From contig JAIYDS010000118.1 in NCBI GenBank assembly GCA_027487385.1, forward strand, positions 33,465 to 97,464: DNA of 64,000 nt, in the 5' to 3' direction. A program made the position numbers and the translations under genes. The notes beneath the pieces are model-generated. The model was not told where the DNA came from. It did no database searches and worked only from the letters and a program-made list of their open reading frames with translations. This stretch comes from Acetobacteraceae bacterium (GTDB lineage Bacteria; Pseudomonadota; Alphaproteobacteria; Acetobacterales; Acetobacteraceae). Shown here in pieces: positions 20,359-30,114 of the stretch (positions are counted from its first letter, which is position 1; each line of letters starts with the position of its first letter).

Positions 20359-21345
20359 ATGGCGCATTCCCGCGTCATCTGGGGCCGGCGCGGCTTGGCC
20401 GCCGCGGCCTTGCTGGGCACGTCCCTGCGGGCGGCGGCCCAGGCGCCGGCCTTCCCGTCACGGCCGCTCACCCTCGTCGTCCCCTTCGCGCCTGGGGGCC
20501 TCGCGGATGTGCTGGCACGGATGGTGGCGGAACGGCTGCGCGCCAACCTGGGCGTCGCCATCATCGTCGAAAACCGCCCGGGCGCGGGCGGCATCGCCGG
20601 GGCACGCGCCGTGGCCGCGGCGGCGCCGGATGGGCACACCTTGCTGCTCGCCAACACCAACCTTGCCATCAATCCCAGCCTCTACCGCAGCCTGCCCTAT
20701 GAGACGGAGACCGCCTTCGCGCCCATCATCCGCGCCATCGCCGTGCCCAATGTCCTCGTGGTGCGGGCGGATGTGCCGGCGCGCAGCCTGGCCGAGCTGA
20801 TCGCCCTGGCGCGCGAAGCGCCGGGCCGCCTGAACTATGCCTCCGCCGGCTCCGGCACCTTCCCGCATCTTGCCATGGCGCTGTTCATGCAGCGGGCCGG
20901 TATCGAGATGACGCATATCCCCTTCAACGGCGCGGCGCCGGCGATGGCCGCAATCCTCGCACGGCAGGTGGAGGTGCTCTCCGCCGATCCGCCCGGCGCC
21001 ATGCCGCAGGTGGCTGCCGGCACGCTGCGCGCACTTGCTGTCACCTCGGCCACACGCCTCTCAGCCATGCCCGATGTGCCGACCGTGGCCGAGGGCGGGC
21101 TGCCCGGTTTCGAGGCCGTGGGGTGGCAGGGCTTCGTCGCGCCCGGGGGCACGCCGGAGCCGGTGATCCGCATGCTGAACAGCGCCATCGCCGCCGCGCT
21201 CGCCGCGCCCGAACTGCGCGAGCGGCTAACCGCGCAGGGTGTTGCCTTTGTCGCCGGCAGCCCGGCCGATTTCACCGAATTCCTGCGGCAGGACATGGCG
21301 CGCTGGCGCAGCGCGGTCGCCGCTTCGGGCGCGCGGGTGGAGTGA
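20359..21345 (+). CDS. Bug/TctC-family substrate-binding protein
   Basis: FPSRPLTLVVPFAPGGLADVLARMVAERLRANLGVAIIVENRPGAGG. Confidence 0.92.
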   Translation: MAHSRVIWGRRGLAAAALLGTSLRAAAQAPAFPSRPLTLVVPFAPGGLADVLARMVAERLRANLGVAIIVENRPGAGGIAGARAVAAAAPDGHTLLLANTNLAINPSLYRSLPYETETAFAPIIRAIAVPNVLVVRADVPARSLAELIALAREAPGRLNYASAGSGTFPHLAMALFMQRAGIEMTHIPFNGAAPAMAAILARQVEVLSADPPGAMPQVAAGTLRALAVTSATRLSAMPDVPTVAEGGLPGFEAVGWQGFVAPGGTPEPVIRMLNSAIAAALAAPELRERLTAQGVAFVAGSPADFTEFLRQDMARWRSAVAASGARVE

Positions 21346-22310
21346 TGCAGCACCGCCAGCTCGGCCGCTCGGGCCTGCGCGTCTCAGCCATCGGGCTCGG
21401 CTGCAACAATTTCGGCGGGCGCTCCGACTTCGAAGCGACGCGCGCCGTGGTGCATGCGGCGCTGGACCACGGCATCACGTTGTTCGACACGGCGAATGTC
21501 TATCCGCGCGGCGCGGCGGGCCGCTCGGAGGAATATCTCGGCCAGATCTTGGGCGAGCGGCGCAAGGAGATCGTGCTGGCGACCAAGGTCGGCATCCCGA
21601 TGCCGGGCGGGCGGCTGGGTGGTGCCTCGCGCGCCAGCATCATGACCTCGGTCGAGGAGAGCCTGCGGCGGCTCAACACCGATTGGATCGACCTCTACCA
21701 GGTGCACAAATTCGATCCGCTGACGCCGGTCGAGGAGACGCTGCGCGCGCTGGATGACCTGATCCGGCAGGGGAAGCTCCGCTACATCGGCTGCTCGCGC
21801 TTTGCCGCCTGGCAGGTGGTGGATGCGCTCTGGACCGCGCGCTCGGCCGGGCTCAACGCCTTCATCTCCTGCCAGGATGAATACAGCCTCCTGGCGCGTG
21901 AGCCCGATTTCGGCCTGCTGGATGCGATGGCCGCGCATGGGCTGGGGATGCTGCCCTATTTCCCGCTGGCGAGTGGGCTGCTCACCGGCAAGTACCGCCG
22001 CGACGCGCCGATGCCGCCCGGCGCGCGGCTCGCCATCACACCCGTCCTCTCCGAACATTTCGTCACCGACCACAATTGGTCCGTGCTCGAGGCGTTGGAG
22101 GAATTCTGCGCCGCACGCGGCCGCACGATGCTGGAGCTGGCCTTCTCCTGGCTGCTGGCGCGGCCGACCGTGGCGAGTGTCATCGCCGGTGCGACGCGGC
22201 CCGAGCAGATCGTGCAGAACATCGCCGCCACCGCCTGGGCGTTGAGCCCGGAGGAGATGGCGGAGATTGACCGCATCACCGCGCCGCCGCGCATCGTGCC
22301 GGCGCCATGA
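21345..22310 (+). CDS. Aldo/keto reductase
   Basis: MQHRQLGRSGLRVSAIGLGCNNFGGR...LFDTANVYPRGAAGRSEEYLGQILGERR...DWIDLYQVHKFDP. Confidence 0.92.
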   Translation: MQHRQLGRSGLRVSAIGLGCNNFGGRSDFEATRAVVHAALDHGITLFDTANVYPRGAAGRSEEYLGQILGERRKEIVLATKVGIPMPGGRLGGASRASIMTSVEESLRRLNTDWIDLYQVHKFDPLTPVEETLRALDDLIRQGKLRYIGCSRFAAWQVVDALWTARSAGLNAFISCQDEYSLLAREPDFGLLDAMAAHGLGMLPYFPLASGLLTGKYRRDAPMPPGARLAITPVLSEHFVTDHNWSVLEALEEFCAARGRTMLELAFSWLLARPTVASVIAGATRPEQIVQNIAATAWALSPEEMAEIDRITAPPRIVPAP

Positions 22311-23371
22311 CGATGGCAGCAGGAAAGCAGGACAGGCCCATGCAGTTCGGCATCTTCGACCAGAATGACCGCGGCCACCTGTCGCTGGCCGACCAGTATG
22401 AACAGCGCCTGCGCCTCGCCGCGCTGTATGACGAGCTGGGCTTCGATCGCTATCACATGAGCGAGCACCACGCGACGCCGCTCAGCACCGCGCCCTCGCC
22501 CAGCGTCTTCATCGCCGCACTGACGCAGCGCACGCGCAATTTGCGCCTCTGCCCGCTGGTCTATCTGCTGCCGACCTACCATCCGCTGCGCTTGGCGGAG
22601 GAGATGTGCATGCTGGACCATCTCAGCCGCGGCCGCTTCGAATTCGGCATCGGGCGTGGCGCCTCGCCGCATGAGCTGGCCGCGCTCGGCGTGGACGTCG
22701 CGAATGCGCGGGAGATGTACACCGAGGCGCTGGAGGTGATCCGCGGCTTCTTCGCGGCGGGGGATTCCTTCACCCACCAGGGCCGCTTCTGGCAGATCGA
22801 GGATGTGCCGAAGGAGATCGCGCCGCTGCAGCAGCCGCATCCGGCCATCTGGTATGCGCTCGCCTCGCCGGACTCCACCGTCTGGCCGGCACAGAACGGC
22901 GTGAACGTGCTCTGCGGCGGGCCGGTGGCGCGGGTGCGCGCGGTGACGGACCGCTACCGCGCCGAGTGGCACGCCGCCCATCCGCATGGCGAAAAGGAAC
23001 CGCTGATCGGCGTGAACCGCTATATCCTGGTGGCCGATACGGATGCCGAGGCGCTGGAGCTCGGCCGCACCGCCTGGCCCCGGTTCTACCGCCACTTCAT
23101 GAAGCTCTGGCACAAGCACGGAACCCAGCCGGTGAATGCGAAGCTGCCGCCGGATTTCGACACGCTGGTCGAGGCCGGCCAGGCCGTCGCCGGTTCGCCC
23201 GCCACGGTGCGGGCCGCGCTGCGGCGCCAGGTGCAGGAGGGTGGGCTGAACTACCTCATCGGCAACTTCACCTTCGGCGGCCTGGCGCCTGCGGATGTCG
23301 AGGCTTCGGTGCGGCTCTACGCGGCCGAGGTGATGCCGGCGCTGCGCGAGGTCAGCGCCGTTCCGGCCTGA
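22307..23371 (+). CDS. LLM-class (luciferase-like) flavin-dependent oxidoreductase
   Basis: MQFGIFDQNDRGHLSLADQYEQRLRLAALYDELGFDRYHMSEHHATPLS...RGRFEFGIGRGASPHE. Confidence 0.9.
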   Translation: MTMAAGKQDRPMQFGIFDQNDRGHLSLADQYEQRLRLAALYDELGFDRYHMSEHHATPLSTAPSPSVFIAALTQRTRNLRLCPLVYLLPTYHPLRLAEEMCMLDHLSRGRFEFGIGRGASPHELAALGVDVANAREMYTEALEVIRGFFAAGDSFTHQGRFWQIEDVPKEIAPLQQPHPAIWYALASPDSTVWPAQNGVNVLCGGPVARVRAVTDRYRAEWHAAHPHGEKEPLIGVNRYILVADTDAEALELGRTAWPRFYRHFMKLWHKHGTQPVNAKLPPDFDTLVEAGQAVAGSPATVRAALRRQVQEGGLNYLIGNFTFGGLAPADVEASVRLYAAEVMPALREVSAVPA

Positions 23372-23407
23372 AACAACAGCCCGGCGCAAAGCCTGGGCGG
23401 GGAGGAC

Positions 23408-24382
23408 ATGATGAAGGCAAGATCCTGGCTGGCGCTGCTGGCATTCCTGCTCGTGGCGGGACCGGCGCCGGCGCAGCAGGCGCTGCAACCCGGCGGCGGC
23501 ACGGTGCGGCTGGTGCTGGCCGGCGCGCCCGGCAGCGCGGCCGATGCGGTCGCGCGCGTGCTGGCGGAGCCGCTCGCCGAGATCCTCGGCCAGCCCGTGG
23601 TGGTGGAGAATGTCCCGGGTGGGGCCGGCGTGCTCGGGGCCACGCGCGTCATGCAGTCACGCCGCGACGGCATGACCATCCTCTCCGCCGTCTCGGGCTC
23701 GCTGATCGGGCCGATGCTGGACAGCAACCTGCCCTATATCATCGGGCGGGACCTGCTGCCGGTCTCGCAGATCACGGCGGCCATGGGCGTCTTTGTCGTG
23801 CGCGCGGGGCTGCCGGTCACGACGCTGCAGGAATTCACCGCCCGGGCGCGGAACACGCGGGAGCCGCTGGCCTTCGGCAATTACGGCTATGGCTCCGCGA
23901 GCCATCTGCAGGGGATGCTGCTCGCCCGGCAGCTGGGCCTGGATGTCGAGGCCGTGCCCTTCAGCGGCACGGCGCAATTCATCTCCGAACTGATCGCGGG
24001 GCGGCTGTGCTGCGGCTTCATCGATGCCGGTTCGGCGCGGGACTTCATCCGCAACGGGCAGCTGCGCCCGCTCGGCGTCACCGGCCCGCAGCGCGCGCGG
24101 GACCTGCCCAATGTGCCGACGCTGACGGAGCTGGGGATGACAGGCTTCGCCCCGCAGATCTGGCAGGGCATGTTCCTGCCGGCGGGCACGCCGGCGGCGA
24201 TCGTGGCTGCGGTCGGCCGCGCGATGGGCGAGGCGGTGCGTCGGCCCGGCCCCACCAACCTCATCCGGGGCGTCGGCTATGAGGCGGTCGGCAGCACGCC
24301 TGAGGAATTCGCGGCGATGATCGCGCATGACGCGCCGATCTGGCGGAGCATCATCACGGAGACGGGGGTGCGCATTCGCTGA
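23408..24382 (+). CDS. Bug/TctC-family substrate-binding protein
   Basis: Signal peptide; GTVRLVLAGAPGSAADAVARVLAEPLAEILGQPVVVENVPGGAGVLGATRV. Confidence 0.88.
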   Translation: MMKARSWLALLAFLLVAGPAPAQQALQPGGGTVRLVLAGAPGSAADAVARVLAEPLAEILGQPVVVENVPGGAGVLGATRVMQSRRDGMTILSAVSGSLIGPMLDSNLPYIIGRDLLPVSQITAAMGVFVVRAGLPVTTLQEFTARARNTREPLAFGNYGYGSASHLQGMLLARQLGLDVEAVPFSGTAQFISELIAGRLCCGFIDAGSARDFIRNGQLRPLGVTGPQRARDLPNVPTLTELGMTGFAPQIWQGMFLPAGTPAAIVAAVGRAMGEAVRRPGPTNLIRGVGYEAVGSTPEEFAAMIAHDAPIWRSIITETGVRIR

Positions 24383-24394
24383 GCGGCCCGGCGC

Positions 24395-25900
24395 TCAGCG
24401 CCGCGGCCCGCGCACCAGCAGCACGAAGAGAATGGCGAGGCCGGAGACCGCCATATACATCCCGAAGGCGTTGAGGTGCCCGATCATCGCCGCCTGGCGA
24501 TCCACCTCGCGCGAGAGGCGGGCCAGGCCCTGCGCCGTCTCCATGTCCCACCCGCCCATGCTGCCCGGCCAGAGCAGCGTGCGGTTATAGGGCGAGAGCA
24601 TCTCCATCATCCGGCTGTAGTTCATCGTGCTGGAGCGCACGATCTCCGTCACGCTGAGCGAGATGAAGAGGCTGGAGCCGATGTTGCGCAGCAGGTGAAA
24701 CACCGACATGCCCTCCGGCGTGTCGCGGCTGTCGAGGTCGCCGAAGGTCATCACCGTGAGCGGCACCCAGATGATGCCGACCGCGATGCCCTGCAGCACC
24801 GAATTGGCCAGCAGCAGGTTCAGCCCGGCATTCAGGTCGAGGCTCATCAGCCAGAGGCCCGAGACCACGAGCAGCCCGAAGCCGATGCACATGCCGATGC
24901 GCGGATCCCAGCGGCCGATCAGCAGCGTCAGGCCGAAGCCGATCACGCCGCCCAGGCCGCGATAGCCGACGATGATGCCGATGACGCTGTCCGGATAGCC
25001 CACATGCTGCTGCAGCAGCGTGGGCAGCAGCACGATCGGCGTGAAGTTCACCATGCCATAGATGAAGACGAGAATCAGACCGAGCGCGTAGTTGCGATGC
25101 CTCAGCAGGCGCAGGTTCAGGAAGGGCCGCTCCGTCGTCAGGCAGTGGACCACGAAGGCGTAGAAGGCGAGGACCGCGATGCAGGCTTCCAGAATGATCT
25201 CGGTGGATTCGAACCAATCGAGCCGCTGCCCGCGCGAGAGCACAAGTTGCACGCAGGCGATGGCGGTGGCCAGCAGCAGGAAGCCCAGCCAATCCATCGG
25301 CTGGCGCTGCGCCGCCCGGTCGGCCGGCAGGGCGAAATACAGCGCCACCGCGGCGAGCGCTCCGGCCGGGACGATCATGTAGAAGGCCCAGCGCCAGCTG
25401 TAGGTCTCAGCCAGGATGCCGCCGAAGACGGGCCCGATCACGGGGCCCAGCACCACCGTCATGCCATAGATGGAACTCACCAGCCCCGCCTGGTGCCGCG
25501 GGAAACTGTCCAGCACGATGGCGTTGGAGAGCGGCACGACGGGCGCGCCAATGCCGCCCTGCACGATGCGCCAGAGGATGATGGCCTCCAGCGATTCCGC
25601 CTGGCCGCAAAGCCAGGTGGCGATGGTGAAGCCTGTCACGCAGGAGATCATCACGCGGCGCCGCCCGAAGCGTGCCACCAGGAAGCCCGTGGTCGGCGTG
25701 ACGATGGCTGTCGCGAGGATGTTGAAGGTGGTGGTCCAGGCGATCTCGTCCGGCGTCGCGGCGAAGCTGCCTTGCATCTGCGGCAGCAGCGAGGAGGCGA
25801 CCAGCAGCGTCGTCGCATACAGCGTGGAGCCCAGCACCACCGCCGCCAGGATGGCATAGCGGCGCGGGACCGAAAGCTCCTCGCTGCTCCCCCCCGACAC
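24395..25900 (-). CDS. DHA2-family MFS drug efflux transporter (EmrB-like)
   Basis: Fourteen-TM-type MFS (RYAILAAVVLGSTLYATTLLVASSLLPQMQGSFAATPDEIAWTTTFNILATAIVTPTTGFLVARFGRRRVM). The track starts at 25969; a GTG at 25900 just before SGGSSEELSVPRRYAIL is likely. Confidence 0.88.
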   Translation of the reverse strand: MSGGSSEELSVPRRYAILAAVVLGSTLYATTLLVASSLLPQMQGSFAATPDEIAWTTTFNILATAIVTPTTGFLVARFGRRRVMISCVTGFTIATWLCGQAESLEAIILWRIVQGGIGAPVVPLSNAIVLDSFPRHQAGLVSSIYGMTVVLGPVIGPVFGGILAETYSWRWAFYMIVPAGALAAVALYFALPADRAAQRQPMDWLGFLLLATAIACVQLVLSRGQRLDWFESTEIILEACIAVLAFYAFVVHCLTTERPFLNLRLLRHRNYALGLILVFIYGMVNFTPIVLLPTLLQQHVGYPDSVIGIIVGYRGLGGVIGFGLTLLIGRWDPRIGMCIGFGLLVVSGLWLMSLDLNAGLNLLLANSVLQGIAVGIIWVPLTVMTFGDLDSRDTPEGMSVFHLLRNIGSSLFISLSVTEIVRSSTMNYSRMMEMLSPYNRTLLWPGSMGGWDMETAQGLARLSREVDRQAAMIGHLNAFGMYMAVSGLAILFVLLVRGPRR

Positions 25901-25982
25901 GGCGCCCGCGGCCTCCTGAAAAGCTTGACGAAGGTTGTCCGGGCGATAATAACCACAACAACAATCCAAGGCGAGGCTGTTG

Positions 25983-26462
25983 ATGCCGCCCGACCAGGCC
26001 GCCCGGCCGGATGATCGCCGCCAGATCGGCTACCTCATCACCGATGTGGCGCGGCTGATGCGCGCGGCCTTCGACCGCCGCGCGCGGCAGATCGGCCTGA
26101 CGCGCCCGCAATGGCAGGTGCTGAGCCGGCTGCACCGCTATCCCGGCATCACCCAGACCGAACTGGCCGAGATGCTGGAGATGGAGCGCGCCACCGCCGG
26201 CCGCATGCTGGACCGGCTGGAGCGGCGCGGCTGGCTGGTCCGCAGCGCCGACCCGGCAGACCGCCGCGTAAACCGCCTGCACCTGACCGCCGAGGCCGAT
26301 GGCATCCAGGCCGAGATGGGCCGCATCGCGACCGAATTCCTGGATGAGGCGATGAGCGGCCTTGGGGAGGAGGAGCGCGCCGTGCTGACGGCGATGATGG
26401 AGCGCGTGAAGACGCAGCTCCAGGCCATGGGGCCGCGCGGGGCGCGGGAGGATGCGGCATGA
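25983..26462 (+). CDS. MarR-family transcriptional regulator
   Basis: TRPQWQVLSRLHRYPGITQTELAEMLEMERATAGRMLDRLERRGWLVRSADPADRRVNRLHLT. Confidence 0.92.
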   Translation: MPPDQAARPDDRRQIGYLITDVARLMRAAFDRRARQIGLTRPQWQVLSRLHRYPGITQTELAEMLEMERATAGRMLDRLERRGWLVRSADPADRRVNRLHLTAEADGIQAEMGRIATEFLDEAMSGLGEEERAVLTAMMERVKTQLQAMGPRGAREDAA

Positions 26463-27541
26463 GCGCGCCGGACCGGTCCCGCCTTCGGACGTTCCTGCTG
26501 CTGGTGGTGCCGGCGCTGGCGGTGCTGGGCGGGCTCTTCGTCTGGCAGCAGGGCGGCCGCTACATCACCAGCGAGAACGCCTATGTCCGCGCCGACATCG
26601 TGCAGATCGCGCCCGAGGTGACAGGCCGCGTGGTGGAGGTGCTGGTGCGTGATCATGCGCGGGTGGAAGCCGGCACGGTGCTGCTGCGCATTGATCCCGA
26701 GCCCTTCCGCCTCGCGGTCGAGAAGGCCGAGGCCGAGCTGGACGCGGCCCGCACCCTGGTCGAGGTCGCGCGCGCCACCTATCGCGAGACGCAGAGCGAG
26801 CTCGGCGAATTGCAGGCCCGCGCTGATCACTTGCTGCGCCAGGCGCGGCGCCAGCAGGAATTGGCGGCGCGCGGCGTCTCGCCCGCCACACGGCTGGAGG
26901 AGACGCAGAACGAGGCGGATGTGGCGCGTGAGCGGATCAATGTGGTGCGCCAGCGCCTGGTGCGGTTGCTGACCACGCTGAAGGGCGATCCGGACCTGCC
27001 CGTGGATCACCACCCCAATGTGCGCGAGCGCCTGGTCGAACGCGACCGCGCGGCGCTGGACCTCGCGCGGACGCAGATCAAGGCGCCGGTTTCCGGCACG
27101 CTGGTCAACATGAGGGTGCAGCGGGGAGAGCAGCTGCGCGCCGCGGTCCCTCTCTTCGCCTTGATCTCCGACCGGCGGCCCTGGGTGGATGCGAATCTGA
27201 AGGAGACCACCCTCGCGCATGTGACGATCGGCCAGCGGGTGGAGGTGGTGCTGGATCTCTACCCTGGCCTGGTCTGGGAGGGGGAGGTGGAGAGCATCAG
27301 CCCGGCGACGGGGGCGGAATTCGCCATCCTGCCGCCGCAGAACGCCTCGGGGAATTGGGTGAAGGTGGTGCAGCGCCTGCCGGTGCGCATCCGCCTGCTG
27401 CCGCGCGCCGATGAGCCGCCGCTGCGGGCGGGCATCACGGCGACGGTCTCGATCGACACGGGGCGGCAGCGGCGGCTGGGTGACCTCGCGGCCTATGTCC
27501 ACGGCCTCATTCCGGGCAGTGCGGCGCAGGGCATGCGTTAG
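26459..27541 (+). CDS. HlyD/EmrA-family membrane fusion protein
   Basis: GGRYITSENAYVRADIVQIAPEVTGRVVEVLVRDHARVEAGTVLLRID...IKAPVSGTLVNMRVQRGEQLRA. Confidence 0.92.
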   Translation: MSAPDRSRLRTFLLLVVPALAVLGGLFVWQQGGRYITSENAYVRADIVQIAPEVTGRVVEVLVRDHARVEAGTVLLRIDPEPFRLAVEKAEAELDAARTLVEVARATYRETQSELGELQARADHLLRQARRQQELAARGVSPATRLEETQNEADVARERINVVRQRLVRLLTTLKGDPDLPVDHHPNVRERLVERDRAALDLARTQIKAPVSGTLVNMRVQRGEQLRAAVPLFALISDRRPWVDANLKETTLAHVTIGQRVEVVLDLYPGLVWEGEVESISPATGAEFAILPPQNASGNWVKVVQRLPVRIRLLPRADEPPLRAGITATVSIDTGRQRRLGDLAAYVHGLIPGSAAQGMR

Positions 27542-27861
27542 GTCGTCCGGGATGCCGCTGCCGCATGGATGCCCATGGCTTGGGCCAGTGGGTCGCGCGC
27601 CAGCGCCAGACGGTGGGGGCGAAGCCGAGATGGACGATGCCGGCCCCCGCCAGCATCCGCACCGCGGGGAGCCTCTGCAGGCCGCAACTGATCCTGGGCC
27701 GCGCCAGGTCGGAGGGAGATTCTGCGCCCGGGGGAAGATCCACAGGAGACGGAACCAAGGGGCAGTTCAGAGGCGCGAATGAAGGCCAACGCGCCTTGGC
27801 CGGCTCGGGGGATGTGCGCATCCCCCGAGAGACATTGTTCGAGCTGCGCTGCCGTCACGGC

Positions 27862-28237
27862 TCACCCGAAGAAGTCATGCCAGCCGCCAAGTGCAGACGC
27901 CCTCCATCTTCGGGGCCGGCCCCGCCAGCATGACGGCTTTCTGCGACGCCGGCTGGCCTTGTGCAGGATGTCGTTGACGCGCCGCAGCGCTTGGTTCTCC
28001 CGCTCCAGCCACGTCATTCGGCTGGCCATCCCTGTCGTCACGCCGGGCCTGCGCCCGGTCTCCCGCTCGGCCGTCCTCACCCACTCGTCCAGCGTCTGCG
28101 CCGTGCAGCCCCTCTGGGCTGAGATAGACAGGATCGTCGCCCAGCGGGAGAGGGGGCTGCGCCTTGTGATCCAGCGCCATTCGCAAGGCGCTGTCCCGCA
28201 CCTCAGGCGAGAATATGTTCGTCCTCGTGCTCGGCAT
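27862..28237 (-). pseudogene. IS3-family transposase OrfA remnant (frameshifted)
   Basis: MPSTRTNIFSPEVRDSALRMALDHKAQ then, after one frameshift, SRWATILSISAQRGCTAQTLDEWVRTAERETGRRPGVTTGMASRMTWLERENQALRRVNDILHKAS. Confidence 0.8.
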
Positions 28238-28310
28238 CGCTCCAGCCTTTCAGGCGTGGGAGCCTCCGACACAAACGAGGTGGTTCATGGCGGGGCCGTT
28301 CCGGATGGAC

Positions 28311-29153
28311 TCACAGGATCGGGCTGCGGCGCAAAGTGCGGCGCGCGGCGGGGTCGAACGGCGTTCGCGCGTGCTGCAGCCGGCGATTGTCCCAGATCAC
28401 CAGATCGCCGGGGCGCCAATGGTGCGTGTAGATGATGCTCTCCGCGTAGAGATACTGGCGCACCTCGGCCATGAGGGCGCGTGCCTCCGTCTCAGGCAGG
28501 CCCTCGACGCCGACCGTCGTCAGCTTGTTCACCCAGAGCACGCCGTGCTCTTCCGGGGTCTTGCGCCAGACCATGGGGTGCACCGCGGAAAGAGTCTGCT
28601 TCGCCGCGTCATCCACGTTCCACTCGGTCGCGAGCGCGCCGTCAAAGGTGTAGGCATGCCGACAACTCAGCGTCTCGATCTTATCGCGAAGGGGCTGGGG
28701 CATCAGGTCCAGCGCGGCCCCGGAGTCGGAGAAGCGCGTATCGCCCCCCTCGCTCGGCACTTCGATGGCGTAGAGGATCAGGGCGGAAAGCGGCTCCTTG
28801 TGGAAGAGTTGGTCCAGGTGGAAGTCGAGCTCACCCAGCCCGAACACGCCGTCCGCGCGGACATTGGAGACGTGCTGCGCCGTCGCCTCCGAACTGCGAA
28901 CGCGGTTCTTCTCGCGCAGGGAGACCTCGCCGAAGACCTCGGCGAAGCGGGTCTGGTCCGCGGTCGAGACATCCTGGTCCCGCAGCAGCAGAAGCCGGTG
29001 CTGACGGAAGGCGGCGCGCAGCGCGTCACCCGTGGTGGCGTCGATCGGCTCCCGCAGATCAAGCCCGGTGACCTCCGCGCCGAAATGCGGATTGAGCGGC
29101 CGGAGCCTGAGCTGCGAAGCGACCAACGCGCTGGAACTTCCGTCCATTTTCAT
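28311..29153 (-). CDS. TauD/TfdA-family dioxygenase
   Basis: LRLRPLNPHFGAEVTGLDLREPI...FHLDQLF...SEGGDTRFSD...THHWRPGDLVIWDNRRLQHARTPFDP. Confidence 0.9.
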   Translation of the reverse strand: MKMDGSSSALVASQLRLRPLNPHFGAEVTGLDLREPIDATTGDALRAAFRQHRLLLLRDQDVSTADQTRFAEVFGEVSLREKNRVRSSEATAQHVSNVRADGVFGLGELDFHLDQLFHKEPLSALILYAIEVPSEGGDTRFSDSGAALDLMPQPLRDKIETLSCRHAYTFDGALATEWNVDDAAKQTLSAVHPMVWRKTPEEHGVLWVNKLTTVGVEGLPETEARALMAEVRQYLYAESIIYTHHWRPGDLVIWDNRRLQHARTPFDPAARRTLRRSPIL

Positions 29154-29342
29154 CCTCCTGGGCGCCGGTGGTGATCCGGAAGGCCGTTCTTGCTCGAGCC
29201 ATCCCAACGCGGCTTCGCCCCGCTACCGTGGCCTATTGATACGACGGTAATCTTTTTCTGGAAGCGCCGTCCATAATCTCTTTGCGCCGGAGCGCCGACG
29301 TGAAACTCTTCGCCGTGTGAAGGATGGGAGGAAGCCGTCGCC

Positions 29343-30095
29343 ATGCGAATGCAGGGACGACGCGTCATCGTCACCGGCGGTGCTTCCGGCATCGGCCTGG
29401 AGACAGCGCGAAGCTTTGTCGCCGAAGGCGGCCGGGTTGCGCTGCTGGATCTCGACGCCGAAGCGGCCGGCGCGGCGGCGAATATCCTGGGGGATGCCGC
29501 CATCGCCCTGGGCTGCGACGTCACCGATGAGGCCTCCGTGGAGGCCGGGGTGGCCGCGGCCGCGGCGGGCCTGGGCGGGATCGACGGTCTGGTGAATTCC
29601 GCGGGCGTCAGCCTGTGGCGCCCGCTCGGTGAGACCAGCTATGCCGAATGGCGCCGGGTGCACGCCATCGACCTCGATGGCCCGTTTCTCGTCACCCGTG
29701 CGGCGCTGCCGCTGTTGCGCGCCGCTGGTGGTGGCACCATCGTGAATCTCGCCTCGGGTGCTGGCATGCGGCCGCTGCCCAATCTGGGGGCCTATTGCTC
29801 GGCCAAGGCCGGGCTCGTCATGCTCACGCGCAGCCTCGCCCTCGAATTGGCGGGCGAGGGCATTCGCGTGAATGCCGTGGCACCGGGCCCCATCCACACG
29901 CCCATGCTGGAACGCACCCTGTCCCGTGTTCCGGATCGTGCGGCGAAAATGGCGGAATTCATCGCCCGCGTCGGTATGCGGCGCCTCGGCACCGCCGCGG
30001 AAGTGGCGAAGGCCATCCTCTTCCTCAGCTGCGCGGAAAGCAGCTTCACCACAGGCGCCATCATCGAGGTGGATGGTGGCCGTGTCCAAATCTGA
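29343..30095 (+). CDS. SDR-family oxidoreductase
   Basis: VIVTGGASGIGLETARSF...NSAGVS...YCSAKAGLVMLTRSLALELAGEGIRVNAVAPG. Confidence 0.93.
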   Translation: MRMQGRRVIVTGGASGIGLETARSFVAEGGRVALLDLDAEAAGAAANILGDAAIALGCDVTDEASVEAGVAAAAAGLGGIDGLVNSAGVSLWRPLGETSYAEWRRVHAIDLDGPFLVTRAALPLLRAAGGGTIVNLASGAGMRPLPNLGAYCSAKAGLVMLTRSLALELAGEGIRVNAVAPGPIHTPMLERTLSRVPDRAAKMAEFIARVGMRRLGTAAEVAKAILFLSCAESSFTTGAIIEVDGGRVQI

Positions 30096-30114
30096 CTCCA
30101 AAGGGATCCGAAGC

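Noticed and set aside
21956-23488. 510-aa minus-strand ORF
   Set aside because: Antisense to the LLM oxidoreductase and aldo/keto reductase.
24476-26014. 512-aa plus-strand ORF
   Set aside because: Antisense to the MFS transporter, H/Q/R-rich shadow.
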